From: Alg239-R122 sp041746135
GTDB taxonomy: Bacteria; Pseudomonadota; Alphaproteobacteria; Sphingomonadales; Sphingomonadaceae
Direction of reading: 5' to 3'
DNA length: 64,000 bases
Assembly (NCBI GenBank): GCA_041746135.1
Contig: JBGTHQ010000025.1
Span: forward strand, 81,703 to 145,702
This document shows positions 52,864-62,096 of this stretch, one piece after another. Both the position numbers and the translations under genes were made by a program. Every line of letters starts with the position of its first letter. The stretch's first letter is position 1. The notes under the pieces are model-generated. The model was not told the origin of the DNA, made no database searches, and saw nothing but the letters and a program-made list of their open reading frames with translations.

Positions 52864-54210
52864 ATGCATATCAGCCGCCGCCATTTTACCCGAGGATTAA
52901 CCGCGACTGCGTTTGCGGGTCTGGCCAGTTGTGGCAGCTTCACCCGCGCTACGCAGGTGGGTGGATATGAGAGATATGGCGCGCTCTTGCCCGATCTTGG
53001 CGGTCTCATCGATCTGCCCGGCGGGTTTACATACCGGATATTGTCCCAATTCGGACAGATTATGTCTGATGGTTTTGCCGTGCCAGATCGTGCCGACGGA
53101 ATGGGCAGCTTTGCCATGCCGGGCGGTAAGATCGCATTGGTGCGCAACCACGAATTGAAACCGGGAAATAGCGACGAAGGACCTTTTGGAAACGCGGCCG
53201 GACCGGTGTCGAATATTTACGACCGCACGAAGTCAACTCTCCTGCCCGGCGGCACCACGACACTGCTGCTCGACGCCGCCACGCTACGGGTCGAGCGCGA
53301 ACATTTGAGCCTTGCCGGTACGATTCGCAACTGTGCGGGCGGGACAACGCCTTGGGGCAGTTGGCTGACCTGTGAGGAGGACACCACCCGTGCTGGCAAT
53401 GGCGTCACGAAAGACCATGGTTATATTTTCGAAGTGCCCGCAACTGCGACCGGGCTTGTTAAACCTGTTCCGCTCACCTCCATGGGCCGGTTCAACCATG
53501 AGGCGGCGGCCGTGGATCCGCGCACGGGTATAGTTTATATGACAGAAGATCGCGATGACAGTCTGTTCTATCGCTTCATTCCGGCCGTCCCCGGCAATCT
53601 TGTTCGGGGCGGAAAGCTGCAGGCGATGGGCTTTATCGATGGTACCGATGCCGACACTCGCAATAATGGCGGACAGCATTTCGTTACGGGCGCCTGGAAA
53701 TTCGCCCGCTGGATCGACCTCGACACTCCCGAAAGCCCGCAGGACGATCTGCGTACACGCGGGGCGGCATTGGGCGCGGCGATTTTCGCACGCGGCGAGG
53801 GCATTCATTTCGGCGATAATGAATTATATTTCTGCTGCACCTCCGGCGGAACAGCCGGACAGGGGCAAATCATGCGCTACAGGCCCTCTCGCTATGAGGG
53901 GCAGACGGCAGAGAGGTCCGCACCTGGCCTGTTACAGCTTTTCTTTGAATCCACTGACAAAAATGATTTTAGCTATGGCGACAATCTAACCATTGCGCCC
54001 AATGGCGACCTTATCGTGTGCGAGGATCAGTATAGCGCCATCGTCGACAACCATCTGCGCGGAGTGAACCGCCATGGCGAAGTTTATCCGCTGGCGCGCA
54101 TCCGGGTTCAGACCGAACCGGCGGGGGCGTGCTTTTCGCCCGATGGCTCTACCCTGTTCTTGAACCTGTACAGCCCGACCCGCACACTTGCAATTACCGG
54201 CCCGTGGTAG
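52864..54210 (+). CDS. PhoX/DUF839-type Tat-exported protein
   Basis: A 448-residue protein of the DUF839/PhoX beta-propeller family, which includes Ca/Fe-dependent alkaline phosphatases. The N-terminus SRRHFTRGLTATAFAGLASCGS has a twin-arginine motif and a Cys that could be lipidated (LASC). Family motifs: FGQIMSDGFAVPDRADGMG, RNHELKPG, GGTTPWGSWLTCEEDTTRAG, GRFNHEAAAVDPRTGIVYMTED and SPTRTLAITGPW. A phosphatase role is likely but not certain; many DUF839 members are uncharacterised. Its end overlaps yihY by 17 bp tail to tail. Confidence 0.84.
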   Translation: MHISRRHFTRGLTATAFAGLASCGSFTRATQVGGYERYGALLPDLGGLIDLPGGFTYRILSQFGQIMSDGFAVPDRADGMGSFAMPGGKIALVRNHELKPGNSDEGPFGNAAGPVSNIYDRTKSTLLPGGTTTLLLDAATLRVEREHLSLAGTIRNCAGGTTPWGSWLTCEEDTTRAGNGVTKDHGYIFEVPATATGLVKPVPLTSMGRFNHEAAAVDPRTGIVYMTEDRDDSLFYRFIPAVPGNLVRGGKLQAMGFIDGTDADTRNNGGQHFVTGAWKFARWIDLDTPESPQDDLRTRGAALGAAIFARGEGIHFGDNELYFCCTSGGTAGQGQIMRYRPSRYEGQTAERSAPGLLQLFFESTDKNDFSYGDNLTIAPNGDLIVCEDQYSAIVDNHLRGVNRHGEVYPLARIRVQTEPAGACFSPDGSTLFLNLYSPTRTLAITGPW

Positions 54211-55327
54211 ATTTTAACTTTCGCCCTGCCTTGCGCAGCGTTTTCATCCCGCCCGCTTTGCGCATTGCCCTTTCGGCTCGACGGCGTTCTTGTTTGTGCA
54301 AAATCGCCATTGATGCTTCGTCCAAGGCGATATTGTCGGCCACATACGCACCGCGCTGACCGATCGGACGATCTGACCCAACAGTCGAATCCTGCGCGGT
54401 TTGCCGTTCGGTTTCCGCATTGAATTCCGCTCCGATCAAAACAGCGTATGCCGACAGGAAAAGCCACATCTGAAAAATCACCACCGCCGCGAGAGAGCCA
54501 TAAGTTGCGTTGTAGTCGGTAAGATTGGCCGCATAGAGCCCAAACCCGAAAGTCGCGCCGACCCACAAAGTAGTGGCTATCAGTGAACCCATGCTCAGCC
54601 AGCGCCATTTCGCCCTGCGTCGATCGGGGGCAAAACGATAGAATATTGCGAAAGTCAAACTGACCAGAGCCGCTGCCCCACCCCATGTCGCCAGTTTGAT
54701 GAGCGTAAGCGCACCCTTGCCCATATAATTCGTCAAAACGATCTCAATATAACCGAAAAACGATATGGCCGCGATTCCGACAATGCCGATACCAACCATG
54801 CCCATCGTGATTTGTGCCGACCGGATATAGAGCGCAAAGAAACCGCGGGATTCGTTTTCCTCATAAATGACATTGAGCGCTTTCATCATCGCACTGGACG
54901 AGCGCATAGCGCCGAAAACCGCAACGAACATGGCCAATGCGAGACCCAGACCCTTCACGCCCGTACTGGTGGTTACGATCGACAGAAGCTGCCCCCGCAA
55001 CAACGTCGCCACTTCTGCGGGAACAAAATCGGCGACCAGATCCATGCTCGCCGCCACGGCCTGAGGGTCGCCGATGAGGCCATAGAGCAACACCACCGAC
55101 GCGATCAAAGGAACGAATGCCAGAAACGCATAGAATGCCACGCCGGCCGCCAGCAAAGCCAGATTGTGAAACCCGTTCATGACCCAGACGCGTTTCAATA
55201 TCGCCCACCACGCCTTTGCCGGAAACTGCATCGGCGATGTGGCCTGCGCGCCCGGAATTTCGGCATGTATTTGCGCCAATGACCCTATGGCCGACTCTGC
55301 ATGGTCGGAAACTGTCTCTTCGTTCAT
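54194..55327 (-). CDS. YihY/virulence-factor-BrkB-family membrane protein
   Basis: A 377-residue protein with about six transmembrane helices (GFHNLALLAAGVAFYAFLAFVPLIASVVLLYGLI near the start). The YihY/BrkB signature includes GVKGLGLALAMFVAVFGAMRSSSAMMKALNVIYEENE and TYGSLAAVVIFQMWLFLSAYAVLIGAEFNAETER. It carries a charged, basic C-terminal tail rich in Arg/Lys. The family's function is poorly known (formerly mislabelled as RNase BN). It diverges from tamA. Confidence 0.92.
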   Translation of the reverse strand: MNEETVSDHAESAIGSLAQIHAEIPGAQATSPMQFPAKAWWAILKRVWVMNGFHNLALLAAGVAFYAFLAFVPLIASVVLLYGLIGDPQAVAASMDLVADFVPAEVATLLRGQLLSIVTTSTGVKGLGLALAMFVAVFGAMRSSSAMMKALNVIYEENESRGFFALYIRSAQITMGMVGIGIVGIAAISFFGYIEIVLTNYMGKGALTLIKLATWGGAAALVSLTFAIFYRFAPDRRRAKWRWLSMGSLIATTLWVGATFGFGLYAANLTDYNATYGSLAAVVIFQMWLFLSAYAVLIGAEFNAETERQTAQDSTVGSDRPIGQRGAYVADNIALDEASMAILHKQERRRAERAMRKAGGMKTLRKAGRKLKSTTGR

Positions 55328-55366
55328 AAATACCCCGAAATGCCGAAACCTTTTGCTAATATAGGT

Positions 55367-55395
55367 TTAAGCCATCATGACAATAATGCTATAAT
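55367..55395 (+). promoter_or_regulatory. Candidate promoter of tamA-tamB
   Basis: A perfect -10 TATAAT at 55390-55395 with a weak -35 TTAAGC at 55367-55372 (17-base spacer). The leader to the GTG at 55431 would be about 29 bases and contains GGAG. Confidence 0.5.
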
Positions 55396-55430
55396 TCATA
55401 ATTGGTTTATCACAAACGGAGCTTTTCCGC

Positions 55431-57605
55431 GTGCATATGTATCGTTTTTTTACAAGCGCCTCTACAATGGCGACTATTTTCATATGCGTGCCATCTTCCT
55501 GGGCACAAAATTCGCAAGATACGCAATCCGTCCGCACGTTGCCCGTTGCCCCGCCATCGGCCGACGAGCCTATTATTTCCGATGAGGAATTCGAGCGCAT
55601 TATCCCCGAACTCGATCCGGAACTCGATGCACCCTTGCAGTCAATCGAGGACTTTGCGGCGGAGCAGGATGCGCAGCAGCGCGCTGACGCAAGCACAGAT
55701 GCGGAGCTGAAAGACCTGCCCGCATTGCAGGACCGCGATCCGATAGAGGAAATCTCCGATATTGCGGTTACCGACGAGGAGTTGCTGGAACCGTTGCCGC
55801 CCCTAGATGCTTTCAAGGTGGAGCCGGTACAGATAGCCGGTGACGAAATCGAGGTCGATGATGTCGAGATCAAATATGGCTATCGGCTGGATGGGCTGGA
55901 AGAAATTCCGAAAAACGATGAAATTGTTAGCAAGTTCAAGGAATTTTCAGCGCTGGAAGAAGGCGATGGCGATGCGGCCAACGCGGTCATGGTCTCCGCA
56001 CGTGCGAATGAGGATGCCGCTCTTGCAGTACGCCTGCTCACATCCGAAGGCTATTATGACGCCACTGCTAAGGCCGATGTCCGGCAGATCGAGGGCGGCG
56101 GGCCGCCTCTTACCGCGATCATCACTGTCATAGCGGGCCAGCAGTACATGTTCGGCAGCGTCACGTTCGAAGCCGGCCCGACCGTTCCGCCCGGATTGAT
56201 CGACGATGCGTTTCCGCTCAACCCCGGTGATCCGATCATCGCGGGCGAAGTACTGGGCGCCGAAGCCAATATCGCGCTCGCGCTGCCGCAGGAAGGCTAT
56301 CCTTTCGCCGAACTTGGCCAGCGCGACCTGCTGCTCGACGGCGCGGCGCTGACCGGCGATTACACTCTGCCCGTCTCGACCGGCCCGCGCGCCAGCTTTG
56401 GCGGATTCACTCTGCCCGGTGAGCGTGTATTTGACGAAGATCATATCCAGGTCCTGTCGCGCTTCGAGCGCGGCGAGCTTTATGACATTCGCAAGGTCGA
56501 CGACCTGCGACAGGCGCTGGTCGCGACCAGCCTGTTTTCCAGCGTCGGCGTCCAGCCCGTCCGCACCGGTGAGATCGCGCCTGACGGCACCGAATATGTG
56601 AACCTGGAAGTCCTGCAGGACGCCGGGCCGCCCCGTTCGCTGGCCGCCAGCGCGGGATACGGCACGGGTCAGGGCCTGCGGATCGAAGGATCGTGGACGC
56701 ACCGCAACCTGTTCCCGCCCGAAGGCGCCTTGAGCGTGGACGCTGTGGCCGGCACGCGCGAACAGGGCGTGGGCGTGGCTTTCCGGCGCGCCAATGCCGG
56801 ACAGCGCGATCGCACCGTATTGCTGCGCGCCGCGGCCAACCGCAGCGATTTCAACGCCTTTTCCGCTTATACGGGTACATTTGCGGGCCGCATATCTTAT
56901 GACTCCACACCGATCTGGCAAAAGACGATCACGTACGGTTACGGGTTCGAACTGACTGCGACCAGCGAAACCCAGTATAATTTCGACACCGGCATGCGGC
57001 AGCGCGACACCTATTTCATCGGTGCCCTGCCCGCCGAGATCGGGTTCGACCAGTCGGACAGCTTGCTCAACCCCACCAACGGCTACCGCTTGCGATTGCG
57101 GCTCAGCCCCGAAGTTTCCTTGCAAGGCAGCGTATCGCCCTATGCGCGCGCCATCTTGGAAGGCAGCGCCTATTATCCGTTCGGCGAATCGATCGTCGTA
57201 GCGGGCCGCGTCAAGGTGGGCAGCATCACCGGTGCCGCTCGCACCGATATCGCGCCCTCGCGGCGCTTTTATGGCGGCGGCGGCGGATCGGTACGCGGGT
57301 TCGGGTTTCAGGAACTCGGTCCCAAGGATCCCGACAACGATCCGATCGGCGGGCGCAGCATTACCGAGGTGGCGCTGGAAGTGCGTTACCGTTTCGGCGA
57401 TTATGGCATCGTGCCGTTCGTCGATATCGGCCAGGTGTCCACCAGCTCGACGCCCGGCATTGACGATCTGCGCGTCGGGGTGGGCATTGGCGGGCGGTTC
57501 TACACCAATTTCGGACCGTTTCGCGTCGACGTCGCCACGCCTTTGGGGCGGCGCGAGGGCGAATCTCTGGTCTCGGTCTATATTTCCATCGGACAGGCAT
57601 TTTAA
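55431..57605 (+). CDS. tamA: TamA, BamA-superfamily outer-membrane protein
   Basis: A 724-residue Omp85 protein. A signal peptide (ending SSWAQ, about residue 26) is followed by about 100 strongly acidic residues rich in D, E and P (SADEPIISDEEFERIIPELD..., IEEISDIAVTDEELLEPLPP), then POTRA domains (about 140-390) and a beta barrel ending ...VYISIGQAF with a terminal Phe. The barrel motif VRGFGFQELG is the conserved loop. GTG 55431 has GGAG nine bases upstream; ATG 55437 is an alternative. TamA works with TamB, encoded next, in export of outer-membrane proteins or lipid transport. The acidic region is atypical. Confidence 0.93.
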   Translation: MHMYRFFTSASTMATIFICVPSSWAQNSQDTQSVRTLPVAPPSADEPIISDEEFERIIPELDPELDAPLQSIEDFAAEQDAQQRADASTDAELKDLPALQDRDPIEEISDIAVTDEELLEPLPPLDAFKVEPVQIAGDEIEVDDVEIKYGYRLDGLEEIPKNDEIVSKFKEFSALEEGDGDAANAVMVSARANEDAALAVRLLTSEGYYDATAKADVRQIEGGGPPLTAIITVIAGQQYMFGSVTFEAGPTVPPGLIDDAFPLNPGDPIIAGEVLGAEANIALALPQEGYPFAELGQRDLLLDGAALTGDYTLPVSTGPRASFGGFTLPGERVFDEDHIQVLSRFERGELYDIRKVDDLRQALVATSLFSSVGVQPVRTGEIAPDGTEYVNLEVLQDAGPPRSLAASAGYGTGQGLRIEGSWTHRNLFPPEGALSVDAVAGTREQGVGVAFRRANAGQRDRTVLLRAAANRSDFNAFSAYTGTFAGRISYDSTPIWQKTITYGYGFELTATSETQYNFDTGMRQRDTYFIGALPAEIGFDQSDSLLNPTNGYRLRLRLSPEVSLQGSVSPYARAILEGSAYYPFGESIVVAGRVKVGSITGAARTDIAPSRRFYGGGGGSVRGFGFQELGPKDPDNDPIGGRSITEVALEVRYRFGDYGIVPFVDIGQVSTSSTPGIDDLRVGVGIGGRFYTNFGPFRVDVATPLGRREGESLVSVYISIGQAF

Positions 57606-60600
57606 TGGCACAGGCATCGATACTGGACACGCCAACAGGCGATGGCAACGCGACGCACCGGTTTAAAAAGCGCCGCATCGCCAAATGGCTTGCCGTCCTT
57701 ATTGCCATCCTGCTGGGATTGGTGGCCGCATTGCTGATCGCGCTCAACACCGGCCCGGGCAAGAGGTTCGTGGTAGAGCAGATCGTCAACTATAAAATGG
57801 AAAACGGCTTGAAAATCGAGATTGGCCGCCTACGCGGGTCGATTTACGGCGAAATGTACCTTGACGACTTGGCCCTCAGTGATCCGCAGGGCGAATTTCT
57901 GACATCGCCTCAAGTCCGCATGGACTGGAGCCCGTTCGCTTTGCTGTCCAACCATGTCGATATCGACGAGCTGACGGCCAACCGCGTCACGCTGTTGCGC
58001 CTGCCCGTGCTAAACGAGGTCGAATCCGATCCGAACGACCCCTACCTGCCCGATATCGATATCGATATCGGCAAACTTTCCATCGACGAGTTTCATATCG
58101 AGCCCGCCGTGACCGGCCAGAAGCATATCGCGCGGCTGGTCGGCAGCGCGAAAATCGCCGATCGCCGCGCTCAGGTGTTTGCCAAGGGCATGACGCTCAA
58201 ACGCGAAGGCATTGCCGGCGGCGATACGCTCAACCTCGAACTCGATGCCGTGCCCGACGACAATAAACTCGCGCTCAATGCCATCATCACCGGTCCCGCC
58301 GACGGCATGTTCGCGACCATGGCGGGCATCGACGCACCGCTCCGCGCCGAGCTGAAAGGCAGCGGGACGTGGAAAGCGTGGAACGGAAAGTTGCTTGCGA
58401 GCATGGACGCACAGCCGTTTGCCGATCTGGCCCTGTCGGCGCGCGACGGCACTTTTGCAATCAAGGGCGATGCCGTTCCCGGACGCCTGTTCGAAGGTGC
58501 GACCCGCGATCTGCTTTCCCCGCGCGTCAACATTGACGCAACGGCCAGTTTCGATGCGCGCATCGCCAATACCCGCTTCGCGCTCGCATCCGATGCGTTC
58601 ACGCTGAACGGGCGCGGCATTATCGACCTGGCCGACAGCCGGTTCGACAACCTGACCATGGATGTGCAGCTGTTGCGGCCCGCTGCGTTGGCTGAGGATG
58701 TGGTCGGCGAGAATATCAACGCCAATATCAAGCTGGATGGCGCGTTCGCCACCCCGACGATCGAATATGCGATGACCGCCGCCATGCTGGGTTTCGACCA
58801 GACCCGGGCCCAGCGCGTCAGCGCGCGCGGCACAGCGCGGATGAAGGAGGGCGTGATTACGATCCCGCTTTCGGCCCGCATCGCGCGTGTGAGCGGCCTG
58901 AACGCATCAGTCGGCGGCTTGCTGACCAACGTGACGCTGAACGGCGACCTGGTGATGGACGGGCCGCGGATATTGTCCGACAATCTGGCGATCCGGTCCG
59001 ACCGCATCAACGCCACCGCGATCGTGCTCGCCAATATGGACAAGGGCGTCTATACCGGCGCGATCAATGGCCGCGTCAACGAATACCGCGTCGAAAGCGT
59101 CGGCATTTTCAATCTGCAAACCGACATGGATCTGGAAGCACAGGCCAACGGCACCTATGCGCTGAAAGGGTCGGTCTCGGCGCGCTCGACGCAGATTTTC
59201 AACGACGGTGCCCGCGAATTTCTGGGCGGCAATACGGTCATTAACGCCAATGTGACTTATGGCAGCAATGGCGTCGCACAGATCAGCAACCTGCGCGTAA
59301 CGGCGCCCGCATTCCGCCTGACCAACGGGCGCGGCAGCTATACCAGCAATGGCGGTATCCACTTTGCCGCCAACGCCTATTCCGACCAGTACGGCCCGCT
59401 GGGCGTACAGGCGCGCGGAACTATCGCCAATCCAGTCGCCACGATTACCGCCGACCGGCCGGGTGTGGGTATTGGTCTGGTCAATGTCCGCGCCGATGTA
59501 CGCGGGTCCAGCCGCGGGTATCAAGTCGATGCCACGGGCGGCACCGATTACGGGCCGTTCGATGCCGACGTGCTGATCGAATCCGGTCGCGGTCCGCTGG
59601 CGATCAACGTCAACCGGCTGTTGTTCGCAGGCGTCAATTTCGATGGTCGCGTGACACAGACGCAAGCAGGGCCATTTAACGGCGCGCTGAACGGACAGGG
59701 TCAGGGACTGACCGGCAAGATCGCGCTGTCGAGCCAGCAAGGCTATCAGCGCGCCGATTTCACCGCCCGCGCCAACGGTGCGCGTATTCCCGGTGCCTAT
59801 GACATTCGCGTCGGACGCGCGATTATCGATGGCAGCGCGGTGTTGTACGATACGCCGCAGGTGATTGCCGATGCACAACTCGCCAATGTGAATTATGGCG
59901 ACTATTCGATCAACGCGGCGCGCGCGAAAATCAATTATCAGGGCGGCAAGGGCAATGCCAAGCTGGTGGCGGAAGGCTATAGCGGCGTGCCGTTCCGCGT
60001 GGCCGCCAACGCGGCGCTTACGCCCGAACTTTGGCGCGTCGCACTCGACGGCCGCGCCAACAGCATCGATTTCAAGACGGCATCGCCGGCGCGGATTATC
60101 CCGCTGAAAAACGGATATGAGCTCATGGCCACGCGCATCAATTTCTCCAAAGGGTCGCTGCGCGTCGCCGGCACGTACACCGATGCAATCAAACTGCAGT
60201 CGCGGCTCGACAATATGGACCTGTCGCTGGTCAATTCGTTCGTGCCGGGATACGGCCTGGGAGGAACCGCGACCGGCAGCGTCGATTACAGCCAGTCGGG
60301 CTCGGCCTTTCCGAGTGCCGATGCGCGGCTGAAGATCGACAATTTCTCCCGCACCAGCCTCGCCGCGATATCCAAACCGGTGGACATCAGCCTGGTCGGA
60401 CGCCTGTTGCCGCAAGGGGGCGACGCGCGTGCGCTGATCCGCCGCAACGGGACGATCATCGGCCGGATGCAGGCTTCGCTCACCCCCCTGCCGCCCGGCA
60501 GCGGCGCGTGGACGCAGCGGCTGATGGCCGCGCCTCTGTCCGGCGGGATTCGCTATAACGGCCCCGCCGACGTGTTGTTCTCGCTGGCGGCCCTGCCCAA

Positions 60601-61837
60601 CCAGCGGCTGACCGGGCCGCTCGGCGTCGCCGCCGATTTTTCCGGACAGGTGCAAAGCCCCGTGCTGAACGGCGTAGTACGTGGCAACAAGCTGACTTAT
60701 GAAAATGAAACATTCGGCACGCGGGTCACCAACATGACTCTGAACGGGAGGTTTGCCAGCGACACTCTGGAAATTACCGAAATGAAAGCGACTGCCGGCG
60801 AAGGCACCGTGTCGGCCAGCGGCCGGGTCGGTCTGGCCGCCGCCGCCGGGTATCCGGTCAACATCACTGTCGATATGGACAATGCCAGGCTCGCCAACAG
60901 CGACGATCTGGCCTCGACCGCGACCGGCCAGATTTCGATCGTCAACACCAAAGCCACCGGCGCGCTGATCAAAGGCAATATCGAACTGCCCGAAACGCGC
61001 TACAAGTTCATCTATCAGGGCAGCAGCGAGATTGCGCAGCTCGACGGCGTGCGTCGCAAGCCCGCGCTGGGCCGCGACCGCGTTACCGGCGATGCCTTGC
61101 TGGCCGAATCAGTGCCGAGCAACTGGAAGCTCGACTTGGGCATCAAGGCCGACAACCGCATTTTCATCTCCGGCATGGGGCTCGAATCCGAATGGGAAAC
61201 CGATTTGCGCATTCGCGGGACCACCAGCAATCCGCGCATGGTCGGCACCGTGCGCGCGATCCGCGGCACCTATTCCTTCTCGGGCCGCCGCTTTACGCTG
61301 GACGAAGGCGTGATCCGGTTCGATGGCGGTGATATCTACAATCCGCGTATCACCCTGTCGGCCAATGCCGATATCGAGGGAGTGACCGCCATCCTCAACG
61401 TCACCGGCAACGCGCAAAAACCGCAAATCGCGTTCACGTCCACGCCCACGCTGCCGCAGGACGAGGTGATATCGCGCATCCTGTTCGGCAGCTCGGTCCA
61501 GAACCTGTCGGCGATCCAGGCGGTCCAGCTGGCCTCTTCGCTCAACTCGCTGCGCGGCGGCGGGGGCGGCGGGCTCAACCCGCTCGGCAAACTGCAATCG
61601 GCGGCGGGCTTTGACCGGCTGCGCATCCTGGGATCGGACAAGAATACCGGACGCGGCACCGCGCTCGCGGTCGGCCAGTATCTGACCGACGATATCTATG
61701 TCGAGATCATCACTGATTCGAAAGGCTATACCGCCACGCAGATCGAAATCGCCCTGTCGCGCGCGCTGTCGATCCTGTCGCAGGCCGGAACCTTTGGCGA
61801 GACCAACGTCAACGTGCGCTATTCCAAGGATTACTGA
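57605..61837 (+). CDS. tamB: TamB, translocation and assembly module inner-membrane subunit
   Basis: A 1410-residue protein. An N-terminal anchor (about residues 25-47) is followed by a very long series of repeated beta strands (AsmA/TamB-type beta taco), and the C-terminal TamB domain (DUF490) covers roughly residues 1060-1410 (RISFSGMGLESEWETDLRIRGT-like, GEGTVSASGRVGL, LSANADIEGVTAILNVTGNAQKPQI, DEVISRILFGSSVQNLSAIQAVQL). It spans the periplasm from inner membrane to TamA. It begins one base inside tamA's TAA (TAATG overlap), a coupled operon. Confidence 0.95.
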   Translation: MAQASILDTPTGDGNATHRFKKRRIAKWLAVLIAILLGLVAALLIALNTGPGKRFVVEQIVNYKMENGLKIEIGRLRGSIYGEMYLDDLALSDPQGEFLTSPQVRMDWSPFALLSNHVDIDELTANRVTLLRLPVLNEVESDPNDPYLPDIDIDIGKLSIDEFHIEPAVTGQKHIARLVGSAKIADRRAQVFAKGMTLKREGIAGGDTLNLELDAVPDDNKLALNAIITGPADGMFATMAGIDAPLRAELKGSGTWKAWNGKLLASMDAQPFADLALSARDGTFAIKGDAVPGRLFEGATRDLLSPRVNIDATASFDARIANTRFALASDAFTLNGRGIIDLADSRFDNLTMDVQLLRPAALAEDVVGENINANIKLDGAFATPTIEYAMTAAMLGFDQTRAQRVSARGTARMKEGVITIPLSARIARVSGLNASVGGLLTNVTLNGDLVMDGPRILSDNLAIRSDRINATAIVLANMDKGVYTGAINGRVNEYRVESVGIFNLQTDMDLEAQANGTYALKGSVSARSTQIFNDGAREFLGGNTVINANVTYGSNGVAQISNLRVTAPAFRLTNGRGSYTSNGGIHFAANAYSDQYGPLGVQARGTIANPVATITADRPGVGIGLVNVRADVRGSSRGYQVDATGGTDYGPFDADVLIESGRGPLAINVNRLLFAGVNFDGRVTQTQAGPFNGALNGQGQGLTGKIALSSQQGYQRADFTARANGARIPGAYDIRVGRAIIDGSAVLYDTPQVIADAQLANVNYGDYSINAARAKINYQGGKGNAKLVAEGYSGVPFRVAANAALTPELWRVALDGRANSIDFKTASPARIIPLKNGYELMATRINFSKGSLRVAGTYTDAIKLQSRLDNMDLSLVNSFVPGYGLGGTATGSVDYSQSGSAFPSADARLKIDNFSRTSLAAISKPVDISLVGRLLPQGGDARALIRRNGTIIGRMQASLTPLPPGSGAWTQRLMAAPLSGGIRYNGPADVLFSLAALPNQRLTGPLGVAADFSGQVQSPVLNGVVRGNKLTYENETFGTRVTNMTLNGRFASDTLEITEMKATAGEGTVSASGRVGLAAAAGYPVNITVDMDNARLANSDDLASTATGQISIVNTKATGALIKGNIELPETRYKFIYQGSSEIAQLDGVRRKPALGRDRVTGDALLAESVPSNWKLDLGIKADNRIFISGMGLESEWETDLRIRGTTSNPRMVGTVRAIRGTYSFSGRRFTLDEGVIRFDGGDIYNPRITLSANADIEGVTAILNVTGNAQKPQIAFTSTPTLPQDEVISRILFGSSVQNLSAIQAVQLASSLNSLRGGGGGGLNPLGKLQSAAGFDRLRILGSDKNTGRGTALAVGQYLTDDIYVEIITDSKGYTATQIEIALSRALSILSQAGTFGETNVNVRYSKDY

Positions 61838-61858
61838 TCCGCATCGGGAGAAATATTC

Positions 61859-62047
61859 GTGAAAAGACCCGCATTGCTCTGCCTGCTTGCGCTGCCGCTG
61901 CTCGTCGGCGGGTGCGGCAAGACCGAGACCGAAAAATTCGACGACCGGTTCGAGGCGAAGCAGGCCGAGATCGAGGCCAAGGCCAAGGAACTGGAAGAAC
62001 AGGCCGACGCAATGGCCGCCGAGCAGCAAAAATCACAAGCACAATAA
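61859..62047 (+). CDS. Small coiled-coil lipoprotein downstream of tamB
   Basis: A 62-residue ORF starting GTG with a GGGAG ribosome-binding site. The signal ends LLVGGC (lipobox, Cys19). The mature 43 residues are highly charged and helical with heptad-like Glu/Lys and Ala (FEAKQAEIEAKAKELEEQADAMAAEQ). It is 21 bp after tamB, in the same direction and 49 bp before moaA. A lipoprotein coiled coil close to TamAB could act with it, or be Lpp-like. No named family recognised. Confidence 0.78.
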   Translation: MKRPALLCLLALPLLVGGCGKTETEKFDDRFEAKQAEIEAKAKELEEQADAMAAEQQKSQAQ

Positions 62048-62096
62048 GCCCAAATCGTTCGTTTTCATCGCGATGCAATTGGTCTAATGTGCGGCC

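Noticed and set aside
55947..57635. 562-codon ORF antisense to tamA
   Set aside because: A shadow of the coding strand with no recognisable motif.
58907..60655. 582-codon ORF antisense to tamB
   Set aside because: Low-complexity Arg/Gly/Asp-rich translation, no start signal, fully inside tamB.
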